Of a stretch of 64,000 nucleotides of DNA, positions 42,344 to 51,505 are shown in pieces. Source of the DNA: Pseudooceanicola sp. (GTDB taxonomy: Bacteria; Pseudomonadota; Alphaproteobacteria; Rhodobacterales; Rhodobacteraceae); the NCBI GenBank assembly GCA_002709085.1, contig PAPR01000053.1, positions 32,656 through 96,655 on the forward strand, written 5' to 3'. The notes under the pieces are model-generated. The model saw nothing but the letters and a program-made list of their open reading frames with translations, had not been told where the DNA came from and did not search any database. The translations under genes and the position numbers were made by a program. How positions within the stretch are numbered: the first letter of the stretch is position 1; the number at the start of each line of letters is the position of its first letter.

Positions 42344-43086
42344 GCGAGGCCGTTCTTTCCGTCAGCAATATTTCCAAATCCTTCGGCGGCATCCATGCGG
42401 TGCGCGATGTATCCTTTGAGGTGAAGAAGGGTGAAGTGCTCGGGTTGATCGGCCCGAATGGCTCCGGCAAATCGACCCTGTTCAACTGCGTGCTGGGTCA
42501 GCTCAAGCCGGATAGGGGCGAGGTCCATATCAATGGCCACCGCGTTGCCAATATGCGCGCCTCCCATATGAACAAGCTTGGGGTCGGGCGGACGTTCCAA
42601 CAGCTCTCCGTGTTTCCGCAGATGACGGTGCTGGATAACATCATCGTCGCCGGTCAGGAGCATCACGGCTCCATGGTGAGCCGTCTCTTTGGCCCTTCGG
42701 ACGCTGGCTTGACCGAGGAAGCGGACCGGATGATCAGCTTTTTCCGGCTTGAGCATCTGCGCGACGAAATGGCAGGCAGCCTGTCCTACGGTCAGCAAAA
42801 GCTGGTCGATGCCGCAATGGCCTTCATGGCTGGGCCGTCGCTGGTTCTGCTGGATGAGCCGGCAGGTGGTGTGAACCTGACGATGCTGGGCAACCTGAAG
42901 GAACGGTTGCTGACCTATAACCGGGAACATGGCACGACCTTCGTGGTGATCGAGCACAATATGGAATTTGTCATGTCGCTGTGCACCCGGATTATCGTGC
43001 TTGCCGAGGGCGCGGTCATCGCCGAGGGAACGCCCGAAGAAATCCGGTCGAACCAGCAGGTCATCGACTCGTATCTGGGAGGTTGA
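42340..43086 (+). CDS. livG: ABC transporter ATP-binding protein, LivG family
   Basis: ATPase of 248 residues. Walker A is GPNGSGKST, the signature is LSYGQQKLVDAA, and Walker B is SLVLLDEPAGGVN, followed by the switch His in VIEHNMEFV. The start is GTG at 42340. It is coupled to livM upstream and lies 1 base before livF. Partner of LivF in the energising heterodimer. Confidence 0.89.
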   Translation: MSEAVLSVSNISKSFGGIHAVRDVSFEVKKGEVLGLIGPNGSGKSTLFNCVLGQLKPDRGEVHINGHRVANMRASHMNKLGVGRTFQQLSVFPQMTVLDNIIVAGQEHHGSMVSRLFGPSDAGLTEEADRMISFFRLEHLRDEMAGSLSYGQQKLVDAAMAFMAGPSLVLLDEPAGGVNLTMLGNLKERLLTYNREHGTTFVVIEHNMEFVMSLCTRIIVLAEGAVIAEGTPEEIRSNQQVIDSYLGG

Positions 43087-43087
43087 G

Positions 43088-43813
43088 ATGCTGGAACTCA
43101 AGAACATCTATGGCGGTTATGGCAAGATCACGATCCTGAACGGGACCAGTTTCAAGATTCCCAAAGCATCGATCACCACAGTGATCGGGCCGAACGGTGC
43201 GGGTAAATCGACCGTGTTCAAGGCGGTCTTTGGCCTGCTAAACATCCAGTCGGGCGAGGTCCTTCTGAATGGGGAAAACGTCACCGGGCTGTCGCCGAAA
43301 CAGATGATTGCCAAAGGTGTCACCTATGTTCCGCAAGGGCGGAACGTGGTGCCGCAACTCTCGGTCTATCACAACCTCGAACTGGGCGGCATCACGGCCA
43401 GCGATCAGTCCATGGTCAAGGCGCGGATCGAAACGGTTATGGACCAGTTTCCGATGCTGCGGGAATTCAAGTCCCGCAAGGCCGTCGAACTCTCCGGTGG
43501 GCAACAAAAGCAGTTGGAGGTGGCGCGCGCGCTGCTTCTGGATCCAAAGCTGATCCTGATCGACGAGCCTTCAATCGGCCTGTCGCCCAACCTCGTGCAA
43601 GAGGTCTTCCGCACACTTCAGGCACTACGCGATCAGGGGGTGACGATTTTGATGGTCGAACAGAACGCCAAGGCGGCACTGGCGATGTCGGATTACGGCC
43701 TGGTGCTGGAACTCGGGCAGACCCGGATGCACGACGATGCACAGGTCTTGCTGTCCGATCCGAAGGTGGGGCACCTCTTCCTTGGCGGCCATATTGAGGA
43801 AGAGACCGCTTGA
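43088..43813 (+). CDS. livF: ABC transporter ATP-binding protein, LivF family
   Basis: ATPase of 241 residues beginning MLELKNIYGGYGKITILNG at ATG 43088; the frame extending back to 42968 lies in livG. Walker A GPNGAGKSTVFK, signature LSGGQQKQLEVARAL, Walker B KLILIDEPSIGLSP, and VPQGRNVVPQLSVYHNL are all as expected for LivF. Last gene of the operon. Confidence 0.89.
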   Translation: MLELKNIYGGYGKITILNGTSFKIPKASITTVIGPNGAGKSTVFKAVFGLLNIQSGEVLLNGENVTGLSPKQMIAKGVTYVPQGRNVVPQLSVYHNLELGGITASDQSMVKARIETVMDQFPMLREFKSRKAVELSGGQQKQLEVARALLLDPKLILIDEPSIGLSPNLVQEVFRTLQALRDQGVTILMVEQNAKAALAMSDYGLVLELGQTRMHDDAQVLLSDPKVGHLFLGGHIEEETA

Positions 43814-43981
43814 GCCTCAGGAGCGTGCAATAGCCCGTCGTCGGGCGTGCTCGATCTCGCCGGCTCGGCGCCCGCACCGCCAGCCGGGTGGAAAGTCGTC
43901 CTCCTGATTGCGCGCATGACGCCAGTTGGGGCAGCTCGCCGATTGCTTGCACCGCACTGAACTGGATTCAACGTGGGACTA

Positions 43982-45169
43982 TCAGGCTTCGGGACGCTGC
44001 GCCCGCATCTCGGAAAGCACCTCTTCGGTGTGCTCGCCCAGCCGTGGTGGCAAACGGCGAACCTGACCGGGGCTGTCTGAGAACTGGACCGGTATCCGGG
44101 GCGAGACATAGACCCCCTCGGCCTGCTCGTGGCGCTGGAAATAGCCGGTTTCAACCAGGTAGGGCTCGGTCAGAAGGTCTTCCAGGTCGTTGGCCGGACC
44201 GTTGGGCACATCGGCTAGGTCAAACCGGCGACGCCACTCTGCGGTCGTCTTTGTGGCGACGGCCTCGGCGAGGGCTCCGTAGAGTTCGTCGATGTGTTTG
44301 GTGCGCAATTCGGCGTTGGCGAACCGGGGGTCTCGGCCAAGCTCGGGCCGTTCGATGGCATCAAACAGGCGCAGCCACTGGCCGTCCATCACCGCCATCA
44401 CGCAAATATGCCCATCCTGCGTGGGATAGGGCCGCCGATGTGGAGAGAAGACGCGGCTGTAACCCAGCCCCAGCTCGGGTTTGTCCACCGTGGCGCCCCA
44501 GAGGTGTTCGATCAGGTTGAACCCCACCATCGCATCCATCATCGGTACGTTTACCTGCTGCCCCCGGCCGGTGCGCTCGCGCCAAACAAAGGCCATGGAG
44601 ATCGACGACGACAGGATGTACCCGCAGAGCTTGTCCGCGATCACCGTTGGAAAATAGCGTGGTTCGCCGGTGGCGCGGTTCATCATCCCGGCAACGCCGC
44701 TGGCGCCTTGGATAACGTCGTCGAACGCGGGCCAATCACGGCGATCGCTGTCTAACCGGTATCCCGACGCCGAGGCGTAGATGATGCGGGGATTGACCGC
44801 GCTTATGGTCTCGTAGTCGATACCAAGACGATCAGCCGCGCCCGGTCGCATCGAGTGGACCAGCACGTCCGCTGATCGCACCAGCTCCAGAAGCGTCTCC
44901 TTGTCCTCGGGTGTCTTCAGGTCCAGGACAATCGACCGCTTGTTGCGATTCGTGTTGAGGAACAGCGCGCCCATCTTGGGCCCGAGAGAGGGACCCACCT
45001 GGCGTGTGTAATCGCCGTCGGGGGTCTCGACCTTGATGACGTCAGCGCCCATGTCACCCAGGATCTGGGTGGCCACCGGCCCCAGGACATTGACCGAAAG
45101 ATCAAGCACCCGGTAGCCGACGAGCGGCCCGCCTTTGTCTGCAGGCTGCTGTTGTTGACTGTCCATCAT
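43982..45169 (-). CDS. Class III CoA-transferase (CaiB/BaiF family)
   Basis: 395 residues. N-terminal GYRVLDLSVNVLGPVATQIL, GADVIKVETPDGDY and NKRSIVLDLKTP, with the catalytic Asp179 in TVIADKLCG. It resembles the CoA-transferase at 1466 (both have DGDY and ADK) rather than the one at 51506. A start at 45169 or 45166 follows AAGGAAG. A single gene lying between two Liv systems, divergent from the second (45501), so it may activate the acid brought in by either (inference). Confidence 0.88.
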   Translation of the reverse strand: MMDSQQQQPADKGGPLVGYRVLDLSVNVLGPVATQILGDMGADVIKVETPDGDYTRQVGPSLGPKMGALFLNTNRNKRSIVLDLKTPEDKETLLELVRSADVLVHSMRPGAADRLGIDYETISAVNPRIIYASASGYRLDSDRRDWPAFDDVIQGASGVAGMMNRATGEPRYFPTVIADKLCGYILSSSISMAFVWRERTGRGQQVNVPMMDAMVGFNLIEHLWGATVDKPELGLGYSRVFSPHRRPYPTQDGHICVMAVMDGQWLRLFDAIERPELGRDPRFANAELRTKHIDELYGALAEAVATKTTAEWRRRFDLADVPNGPANDLEDLLTEPYLVETGYFQRHEQAEGVYVSPRIPVQFSDSPGQVRRLPPRLGEHTEEVLSEMRAQRPEA

Positions 45170-45199
45170 GTACTTCCTTTTCGGTAATGCGCCATTGGA

Positions 45200-45227
45200 A
45201 CTACCCTTTGCGAGGCTTTAGGGTGGT
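45200..45227. promoter_or_regulatory. Candidate operator, ACTACCCT-N12-AGGGTGGT
   Basis: Arms pair in 7 of 8 positions (45200-45207 and 45220-45227), 31 bases upstream of the CoA-transferase start. It is positioned to regulate that gene. No regulator gene is adjacent. Inferred. Confidence 0.3.
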
Positions 45228-45349
45228 CCATAGACGCCGTGCCCCGGCGCCTCAAATGCCGGTTGGAAAGGTCCGCGCGCACGCGTGGGAACACCCAGTA
45301 AACGTTGGCTCTCAAGTGATCTAAACAGCCTCACGGCGAGGCGCTCAAC

Positions 45350-45370
45350 TGTGACGACTCATCAATCACA
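45350..45370. promoter_or_regulatory. Inverted repeat TGTGA-N11-TCACA
   Basis: CRP-like half sites (45350-45354 and 45366-45370), but with an 11-base spacer instead of CRP's 6. It may be a site for a different dimeric regulator controlling the Liv operon at 45501. Weak evidence. Confidence 0.25.
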
Positions 45371-45500
45371 TCTGTGCGAAACGCGGACCGCACCGCGAGA
45401 TAACTTGCAAGAAGGCCCGCGTCTCCTACGCTGAGGAAGCCGGAGTCCTGTCCCTTGGTTGGACGCCGCTTCGGTTGTTCAAGGCAAGGGAGGAACTACA

Positions 45501-46706
45501 ATGAACAAGTTTCAATGGGCCGCTGCCGGCCTAGCCTTCGCGATGACGCCACTGACATTGTCACCTGCGCAAGCTCAAGAAGAAATTGTGATCCCGTCGA
45601 TCGCCGCGATGTCGGGTTCGGTCGCCGTGACGGGCCAGGACGCGCAGAAGGGGGTCGAGATCGCGCTCGAACACATCAATGCGGATGGCGGCATCGATGG
45701 TCGACCATTGAAGGTCCAGCTATATGACACGCAGGGTAATCCCGGTGTCGTGAGGCAGGTGATGGAACGTTTGACCCGCCTCGAGAAGGCGCCGGTCATC
45801 CTTGGCTGCGAAATCAGCGCGGGCACCTCGGCGGCGGCACAATTTGCCGAACAAGCACGAGTTCCATACCTTAATTCGTCAGCCGTATCGGCCGAGCTCT
45901 TGGAGCGCGGCTACAAGTATTATTTCTCCGACCAGATCACCGCCGACACTGAGGCGGCCACGGTCGTGGAATTCGTTGAGAACCTGATGACGCAAGGCGA
46001 CGTCGTCCCGGCGCTGCTATACGAAGACAGCCCCCGCGGCGCTGGCACAATCGAGCGGGTCGAAGCCCTGCTGGAGGAGCGAGGCGTCGAGATCGTCGCA
46101 AGCGCCCCCTATACACGCAGCGATCGCAACCTCCTGCCGCCGGTGAAACGCGTGCAGACATCCGGCGCCAACGTCGTGATCTGGGCGGGTTACACCGAAG
46201 ATGTGGTGGCTGGGCTTCAGGCGATGCAGCAGCTTGACTTCACACCTTACATCGTCGGAATCGGCGGCGGACCGGGTGATGTTCGTATCCCGCAACTCGT
46301 GGACCAAGACTTCCTCGAAGCCGTCAACCTCAGCACGGTGGACTATTTCAATCCCGACATGGAGCGCGCGCAGCGTTTCGTCAAATCCTACGAGGAAAAG
46401 CATGGGATCGTCCCGTCGAGCTATGCCTCGATGTGCTACCGTGGCGTATATACACTGAAGGCCGCATTGCAAACAGCGCTCGAGGCCGGCGAGGCGCTGA
46501 CCGCTGAGACCCTTCATGCAGCCTTGCTCGAGATCGACATCCCCGGTGAAGACCTGATTTCACCGTTTGAGCGGATTAAATTCGACGAAAATGGCCGGAA
46601 CGTCGGATCACAAAACCTGATCGCCCAATGGAAAGATGGTGCCACGAAGAAGGTCACGGTCTGGCCGCCGGAAGTCGCCGTTCAAGACCCTAATCCACTG
46701 AAATAA
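45501..46706 (+). CDS. Branched-chain-amino-acid-type ABC substrate-binding protein
   Basis: Receptor of 401 residues, starting at ATG 45501 (MNKFQWAAAGLAFAM) after GGGAGGAACTACA. The signal peptide ends near AQA-QEEIV. Family blocks: SIAAMSGSVAVTGQDAQKG, NADGGIDGRPLKVQLYDTQG and EISAGTSAAAQFAEQARVPY. First gene of an operon with LivH, a LivM-LivG fusion, an ACAD and LivF. The ligand is probably the acid whose CoA ester the ACAD uses (inference). Confidence 0.88.
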   Translation: MNKFQWAAAGLAFAMTPLTLSPAQAQEEIVIPSIAAMSGSVAVTGQDAQKGVEIALEHINADGGIDGRPLKVQLYDTQGNPGVVRQVMERLTRLEKAPVILGCEISAGTSAAAQFAEQARVPYLNSSAVSAELLERGYKYYFSDQITADTEAATVVEFVENLMTQGDVVPALLYEDSPRGAGTIERVEALLEERGVEIVASAPYTRSDRNLLPPVKRVQTSGANVVIWAGYTEDVVAGLQAMQQLDFTPYIVGIGGGPGDVRIPQLVDQDFLEAVNLSTVDYFNPDMERAQRFVKSYEEKHGIVPSSYASMCYRGVYTLKAALQTALEAGEALTAETLHAALLEIDIPGEDLISPFERIKFDENGRNVGSQNLIAQWKDGATKKVTVWPPEVAVQDPNPLK

Positions 46707-46734
46707 AGCAAAAAATAGCACGGGATCGCGCAAA

Positions 46735-47610
46735 ATGAGTATGGAGCTTCTTCTCCAGGCTGCAGTGTCTGGGTTCTTGATGGGCGGTATTTATGCGCTC
46801 ATCGCCTTGGCCCTGGCGCTGGTGTTCGGTGTCATGGGCGTGTTGAACTTCGCCCATGGCGACTTGCTCATGGTCGGCATGTATGGGGTGGTGCTGATCT
46901 GCGCCGCCACCAACCTGTCCCCGTTCATCGCAGGCCTCTTGATCGTACCTGCAATGGTCTTAATTGGTTGGGTCGTCTTTATATTGCTCATCCGGCCGAT
47001 CGTCGGGTCTGCCCCGCTAGTGCAGGCTCAGCTCACCATCGGAATGTCCTTTGTCATACAAAGCGCCGCGCTTTTGTGGTTCGGCGCCGATCTTTTTAAT
47101 GTGCGGAGCGAACTCGGCTCCTCTTCGATCCGACTGGGTGACATCGTGATCAGCGCGCCGCTGCTGATTGGCTGTCTTGTCGCTTTGTTGGCCTCGGGGC
47201 TGCTGGCCTGGTTCCTGTCGGCCACAATCTGGGGCTACCGGATCCGCGCCACGGCAGAAGACCCGGTGATGGCGCAACTTTGCGGCGTGCCGGTGCAGCG
47301 TGTGCAACGGTGGGTTTTTGCCGGGGCGACGGGATCGCTGGCCATCGCGGCGGGCTGTCTGATGGCGTTCTATCATGTGACGCCCGTGGTGGGGCTTCAG
47401 TTCAGCGTTCTGTCCCTGCTTATCGTGGTTCTCGGGGGTCTGGGCGATTTGCGCGGCGCGATGGTGGCGGCGCTGGTACTCGGCGTGGCGGAGGCCATGA
47501 CCAGCGCCATCTTCAACAGTGCTTCGGCCCCTGCTGCACTTTACATCCTGTTCGGCGCAGCACTTTTGCTGCGACCGCATGGCCTTTTGGGTAGAGGAGC
47601 GACGGTATGA
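46735..47610 (+). CDS. livH: ABC transporter permease, LivH family
   Basis: 291 residues, highly hydrophobic, with GVMGVLNFAHGDLLMVGMYG (LivH signature) and IRATAEDPVMAQLCGVPVQR (coupling loop), and GGLGDLRGAMVAALVLGVAE. No strong ribosome site precedes the ATG at 46735, which lies 28 bases after the receptor stop; lower expression than the receptor would be normal. Overlaps the next gene by ATGA. Confidence 0.87.
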   Translation: MSMELLLQAAVSGFLMGGIYALIALALALVFGVMGVLNFAHGDLLMVGMYGVVLICAATNLSPFIAGLLIVPAMVLIGWVVFILLIRPIVGSAPLVQAQLTIGMSFVIQSAALLWFGADLFNVRSELGSSSIRLGDIVISAPLLIGCLVALLASGLLAWFLSATIWGYRIRATAEDPVMAQLCGVPVQRVQRWVFAGATGSLAIAAGCLMAFYHVTPVVGLQFSVLSLLIVVLGGLGDLRGAMVAALVLGVAEAMTSAIFNSASAPAALYILFGAALLLRPHGLLGRGATV

Positions 47611-49493
47611 GCGGATCGTCAAAAACTGTCGCCCGTCCCGGCCGCAACCGGTGGGCTCCATTCATCGGCTTGCTGCGCAGTGAAGGCGCTGTCGCCGCCC
47701 TGCTGGTCTGGGTCGTGGTCGCGATCACTCTCGCCTTTCTGAACGCGTATTGGGTCAGCGTCGTCGTCATGATGCTGGTCTGGTGTTACCTCTGCACGGC
47801 CTGGAACCTGATCGGCGGCTACGTCGGCCAAGTCTCTTTCGGTCATGGGGCCTTCTTTGGGGTGGGGGCCTATGGCACCGCCTATCTCTCGACCACCCAT
47901 GGGATCAGCCCTTGGCTGAGCATGTTGGTCGGCATGGCCCTGTCAGCCGTTCTCGCGGTGATTGCGGGCTATATACCGTTCCGGCGAAATCTCAGCCACC
48001 TGGTCTTTGCGCTGCTCACGCTCGCCTTGGCCTATGCGGTTTTCTACGGTGTCTCGGGAGTCCGGGCGCTGGGCGGAACCAATGGCATGTTCATGCCCCT
48101 GGATACGACCGGCCTCGCGGCCATGCGTTTCCAGGACCTCTGGCCCTATCTGATCGTTGTCGCTGTGTTCAATACGGTGCTTCTGCTCGTTTTGCAGGTT
48201 CTCCTGAACTCACGCTATGGCTTCATCTGGCGCGCCACGCGGGACAACGAAGCGGCCGCGGCCGCCTCCGGCATCAACCTACTTAAGTCCAAGCAGCTCG
48301 CCTTTGCCATCAGTGCCGCGGCGACCGCCGCAGTGGGCGGTTTCTATGCGCAGTTCGTCGGCTTTATCGACCCGCATTCGGCGCTGGGTGTCCATGTCAT
48401 CATCCAGATCCTGTTGTTCTCCGTGGTCGGTGGCACCGGCACGCTTCTGGGGCCTGTCGTCGGAACTTTCGCGCTATTTCCCCTGGGTGAGATCATGCGG
48501 GTGGAGCTCATGTCGCTTGAGGCCGGGTCGCACCAACTGGTCTATGGCGCCGCGCTGGTGGTGGTTATTCTGCTTCTGCCCGGCGGGCTGATCGGTCTGT
48601 TGCGTCGGGCGATGGGCCGTCGGTGGTTCTCGAGTTTCAAGCTCTTTGTCCCTGAAGGCGCGGCGGCAGAGCCGCTGCCACGGCGGCGAGGGTCTGTGGC
48701 AGAAAACCACGAGAAGGTTCTCGTTGCCGAGGGCGTGGGCCGCGACTTTGGCGGGGTGGTGGCGCTTCGATCGGTTGACCTGGAAGTGCGCCGTGGTGAA
48801 ATCCTCGGCCTGATCGGTCCCAATGGGGCGGGTAAGACGACGTTCTTCAACCTGCTGGGCGGGACCTTCCCGCCCAGCCGTGGCCGGATGGAATTGTTCG
48901 GGCAGGGCATCGGCGGGCTGGCCCCGCACGAATGCACTCATCGCGGCATCGCGCGGACCTTCCAAATCACGCAGACATTCGGCACATTCACCGTGGCCGA
49001 GGCCGTGTTCACCGCCGCTCTTCCCGAGCGCACTTTCGATGAGGCGCGCGAGATTGCCGCACAGGTGCTTGCCCGGGTCGGCTTGGACGTTCGCCGTGAT
49101 GTTTCCTGTGCGGAACTCACACTGTCCGAGCAGAGGCGGCTGGAGATCGCCCGCGCCTTGGCAACTGGCCCGTCGTTGCTGCTGCTCGATGAGGTTATGG
49201 CGGGGTTGACGCCGACGGAAGTCACCAGCGTGATCGCGCTGATCCGTGGCTTGCGCGCCGACGGAATTACCGTCGTGATCATCGAACACGTAATGCACGC
49301 GGTGATGGAGCTTTGCGACAGGATTGTGGTTCTGGACGCCGGCGAGGTGATCGCAGAGGGGCTTCCAGCCGAAGTCAGCCGCGATCACCGTGTGATCGAG
49401 GCCTATCTCGGCAAGCGCGCGCAGCAAGTTGCGGCTGCCGCCGCGTCCGACAACGCAGACAGGCAAGGAGGAAGAGCGGATGATGATGTTTGA
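47607..49493 (+). CDS. Fused LivM-LivG: ABC permease and ATP-binding protein in one chain
   Basis: 628 residues. Residues about 20-335 are a LivM permease (GYVGQVSFGHGAFFGVGAYG and IWRATRDNEAAAAASGINLL); residues about 370-600 are a LivG ATPase with Walker A LIGPNGAGKTTFF, Walker B LLLLDEVMAGLTP and switch VIIEHVMHAV. The signature is altered: TLSEQRRLEIARAL instead of SYGQQ. A charged linker (LPRRRGSVAENHEKV) joins the two. Such fusions are known in the Liv family. Its last 14 bases overlap the start of the embedded ACAD. Confidence 0.9.
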   Translation: MSGSSKTVARPGRNRWAPFIGLLRSEGAVAALLVWVVVAITLAFLNAYWVSVVVMMLVWCYLCTAWNLIGGYVGQVSFGHGAFFGVGAYGTAYLSTTHGISPWLSMLVGMALSAVLAVIAGYIPFRRNLSHLVFALLTLALAYAVFYGVSGVRALGGTNGMFMPLDTTGLAAMRFQDLWPYLIVVAVFNTVLLLVLQVLLNSRYGFIWRATRDNEAAAAASGINLLKSKQLAFAISAAATAAVGGFYAQFVGFIDPHSALGVHVIIQILLFSVVGGTGTLLGPVVGTFALFPLGEIMRVELMSLEAGSHQLVYGAALVVVILLLPGGLIGLLRRAMGRRWFSSFKLFVPEGAAAEPLPRRRGSVAENHEKVLVAEGVGRDFGGVVALRSVDLEVRRGEILGLIGPNGAGKTTFFNLLGGTFPPSRGRMELFGQGIGGLAPHECTHRGIARTFQITQTFGTFTVAEAVFTAALPERTFDEAREIAAQVLARVGLDVRRDVSCAELTLSEQRRLEIARALATGPSLLLLDEVMAGLTPTEVTSVIALIRGLRADGITVVIIEHVMHAVMELCDRIVVLDAGEVIAEGLPAEVSRDHRVIEAYLGKRAQQVAAAAASDNADRQGGRADDDV

Positions 49494-50658
49494 TCTGCCC
49501 GACGATGTGAAAGAAGTTCAGCAGATGGTGCGCCGCGTCGCGAATGAGCGCGTGGCACCCCGAGCACACGAGATCGACCGCAGCGGGGAATACCCGCAGG
49601 ACATGTTCGATTTGCTGTGCGAGCTGGGAATGTTCACCTTGCCGTTCCCGGCTGAACACGGCGGCATGGGCAGTCAGCTTGCCGCCTGCGTCGCGGTCGA
49701 GGAACTCTCGCGCGTCTGTTACAACACCGCCTATCTGCTTATCGTGCAGTGGGTCCCGTTCGGCGCGATCCTCTTTGGCGGTGACAAAGAGCAGCAAGCG
49801 CGGTTCCTGCCCGGTTTGGCCAATGGCAGCCTGCGCAGCGCGCTGGCGGTCACCGAACCGCAGAGCGGATCGGACGTGGCCGGCATTCGCACAAGGGCGG
49901 TGCGCGAAGGCGATAATTATCGCATCAACGGTCAGAAGATCTGGAGCACCAATTCCGCAGTGGCCGACTTTGTTCTCGTGGCTGCCAAGACGGGTGATCC
50001 AGACAGCACCGGAAAGATCAACTTCTTTATTGTCGAGAAGGGGACCAAGGGGTTCGAGCTTGGCCGCAAGGAGGACAAGCTGGGTGCCCGTGGCGTGCCC
50101 TCGAACGCGCTGCATCTGGAAGATGTGATCGTACCCGCGGCCAACCGGTTGGGTCCCGAGGGAGAGGGCTTCAAGATCGTGATGGAGGCATTCAACCAAT
50201 CGCGACCCATCATCGGCGCCCGTGGCGTCGGGCTCGCTCAGGGGGCGATGGAACTGGCGCGGGATTTCATACTGGAACGGGAGGCCTTCGGGCAGCCTGT
50301 GTCCGATTTTCAGGGCGTGCGCTGGATGATCGCCGACATGGCGACGGGTATCGAGGCCTCCCGCTTGCTGGTCTATCGCGCCGCCGCCCTCGTCGATGCG
50401 GGCAAGACGGGCGCCGAACTCTCTGCCGCCGCCGCGATGTCCAAGCGTTTCGCGACCGACACAGCGATGCAGGTCGCTCAGGATGCGGTTCAGCTTTTCG
50501 GCGCGGCGGGTATCTCGAGCGACGTGCCGATCAATCGATATTTCCGCGATGCCAAAGTCCTGCAGATCATCGAAGGGACCAATCAGATCCAGCGTAATAT
50601 CATCTCCAACACGGTATTGGGCCGACCTCGGACCAGCGGAAGGCGGGCCGCGCGATGA
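49480..50658 (+). CDS. Acyl-CoA dehydrogenase embedded in a Liv transporter operon
   Basis: 392 residues from the first of three ATGs at 49480, after GGAGGAAGAGCGG; it overlaps the LivMG stop and the livF start (ATGA). The ACAD fold is complete: SALAVTEPQSGSDVAGIRTR, FGQPVSDFQGVRWMIADMA, and the canonical LQIIEGTNQIQRNII with its catalytic Glu. Its place between LivMG and LivF strongly implies that the imported compound is converted to an acyl-CoA and desaturated by this enzyme. No ligase is in this operon; the divergent CoA-transferase at 43982 may supply the thioester (inference). Confidence 0.9.
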   Translation: MMMFDLPDDVKEVQQMVRRVANERVAPRAHEIDRSGEYPQDMFDLLCELGMFTLPFPAEHGGMGSQLAACVAVEELSRVCYNTAYLLIVQWVPFGAILFGGDKEQQARFLPGLANGSLRSALAVTEPQSGSDVAGIRTRAVREGDNYRINGQKIWSTNSAVADFVLVAAKTGDPDSTGKINFFIVEKGTKGFELGRKEDKLGARGVPSNALHLEDVIVPAANRLGPEGEGFKIVMEAFNQSRPIIGARGVGLAQGAMELARDFILEREAFGQPVSDFQGVRWMIADMATGIEASRLLVYRAAALVDAGKTGAELSAAAAMSKRFATDTAMQVAQDAVQLFGAAGISSDVPINRYFRDAKVLQIIEGTNQIQRNIISNTVLGRPRTSGRRAAR

Positions 50659-51362
50659 AGCTGTCTATCGAAGGCCTCGTTTCCGGCTACGGTCTGCTCG
50701 ACGTGCTCCATGGCGTCGGCATCGAGATTGATGACGGCGAAGTGGTTGCTGTCATCGGCCCGAACGGCGCGGGCAAGTCCACCTTGCTGCGCACGATTTC
50801 GGGGCTGGTCACGGCGCGCTCGGGGGCGATCCGGTACGATGGAAACGAGATCGGTGGTCTTGCCGCCAGTGAGATACCCCGCCTCGGCCTCGTTCACGTA
50901 CCAGAGGCGCGGCACGTTTTTGGCCGTCTCACAGTCGAGCAGAACCTGGTCGTGGGTGCAACCGCTGCGCCCAGCGGGACTGACCGAAAGAAAGCGCTTT
51001 CTGAGGTCTATGAGCTATTTCCAATGTTGAACGAAAAGGCCCGTGATCTTGCCAGCGGCCTGTCAGGCGGACAGCAGCAGATGCTGGCCATCGGGCGCGC
51101 TCTGATGGCCCGGCCCAGCATGATCATGCTGGATGAACCATCCCTCGGCCTTGCGCCGCTGGTGGTCGAGCAAATGTATGAGGCCCTCGACGATCTTCGT
51201 CGCTCCGGCCTGACGATCCTATTGGTGGAACAGGATGTCTATATGGCGCTGGACTTTGCCAGCCGCGCCTATGTTCTGGAGAGCGGGCGGATCGCGCTGG
51301 CCGGAGCCTCGGACGACCTCCGGGATGATGATCACGTCCGCCGCTCTTACCTGGGAATCTGA
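50655..51362 (+). CDS. livF: ABC transporter ATP-binding protein, LivF family
   Basis: 235 residues starting in the ATGA overlap with the ACAD stop. Walker A GPNGAGKSTLLR, signature LSGGQQQMLAIGRAL and Walker B SMIMLDEPSLGLAPL, then the switch segment ILLVEQDVYMALD. It completes the second Liv importer, as partner of the ATPase half of the LivM-LivG fusion. Confidence 0.89.
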   Translation: MKLSIEGLVSGYGLLDVLHGVGIEIDDGEVVAVIGPNGAGKSTLLRTISGLVTARSGAIRYDGNEIGGLAASEIPRLGLVHVPEARHVFGRLTVEQNLVVGATAAPSGTDRKKALSEVYELFPMLNEKARDLASGLSGGQQQMLAIGRALMARPSMIMLDEPSLGLAPLVVEQMYEALDDLRRSGLTILLVEQDVYMALDFASRAYVLESGRIALAGASDDLRDDDHVRRSYLGI

Positions 51363-51451
51363 TCTTGAACTTGCTGCCGACCGATTCCATTGCCTTGGCG
51401 CGAAGATATGGCGGAGAATTGGCATGACCGAAGCGGCGGCGGACTTGGGGT

Positions 51452-51474
51452 GCAAGCGTCGCAGGGACGCTTGC
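51452..51474. terminator. Bidirectional hairpin between convergent operons
   Basis: Perfect 9-base stem GCAAGCGTC/GACGCTTGC with a GCAGG loop. A second smaller hairpin (GGGCC/GGCCC, 51493-51506) follows and touches the stop codon of the convergent gene. It separates the second Liv operon from the nine-gene minus-strand operon. Confidence 0.6.
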
Positions 51475-51505
51475 GCTCAATTGACGGAGACCGGGCCACC
51501 CGGCC

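Larger units (their letters stand above)
45170..45500. other. 331-base divergent promoter region
   Basis: Between the CoA-transferase and the second Liv receptor. No gene is visible. It holds two inverted repeats listed separately (45200-45227 and 45350-45370) and a ribosome site GGGAGGAACTACA before 45501. Both flanking units must be transcribed from here. Confidence 0.55.
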
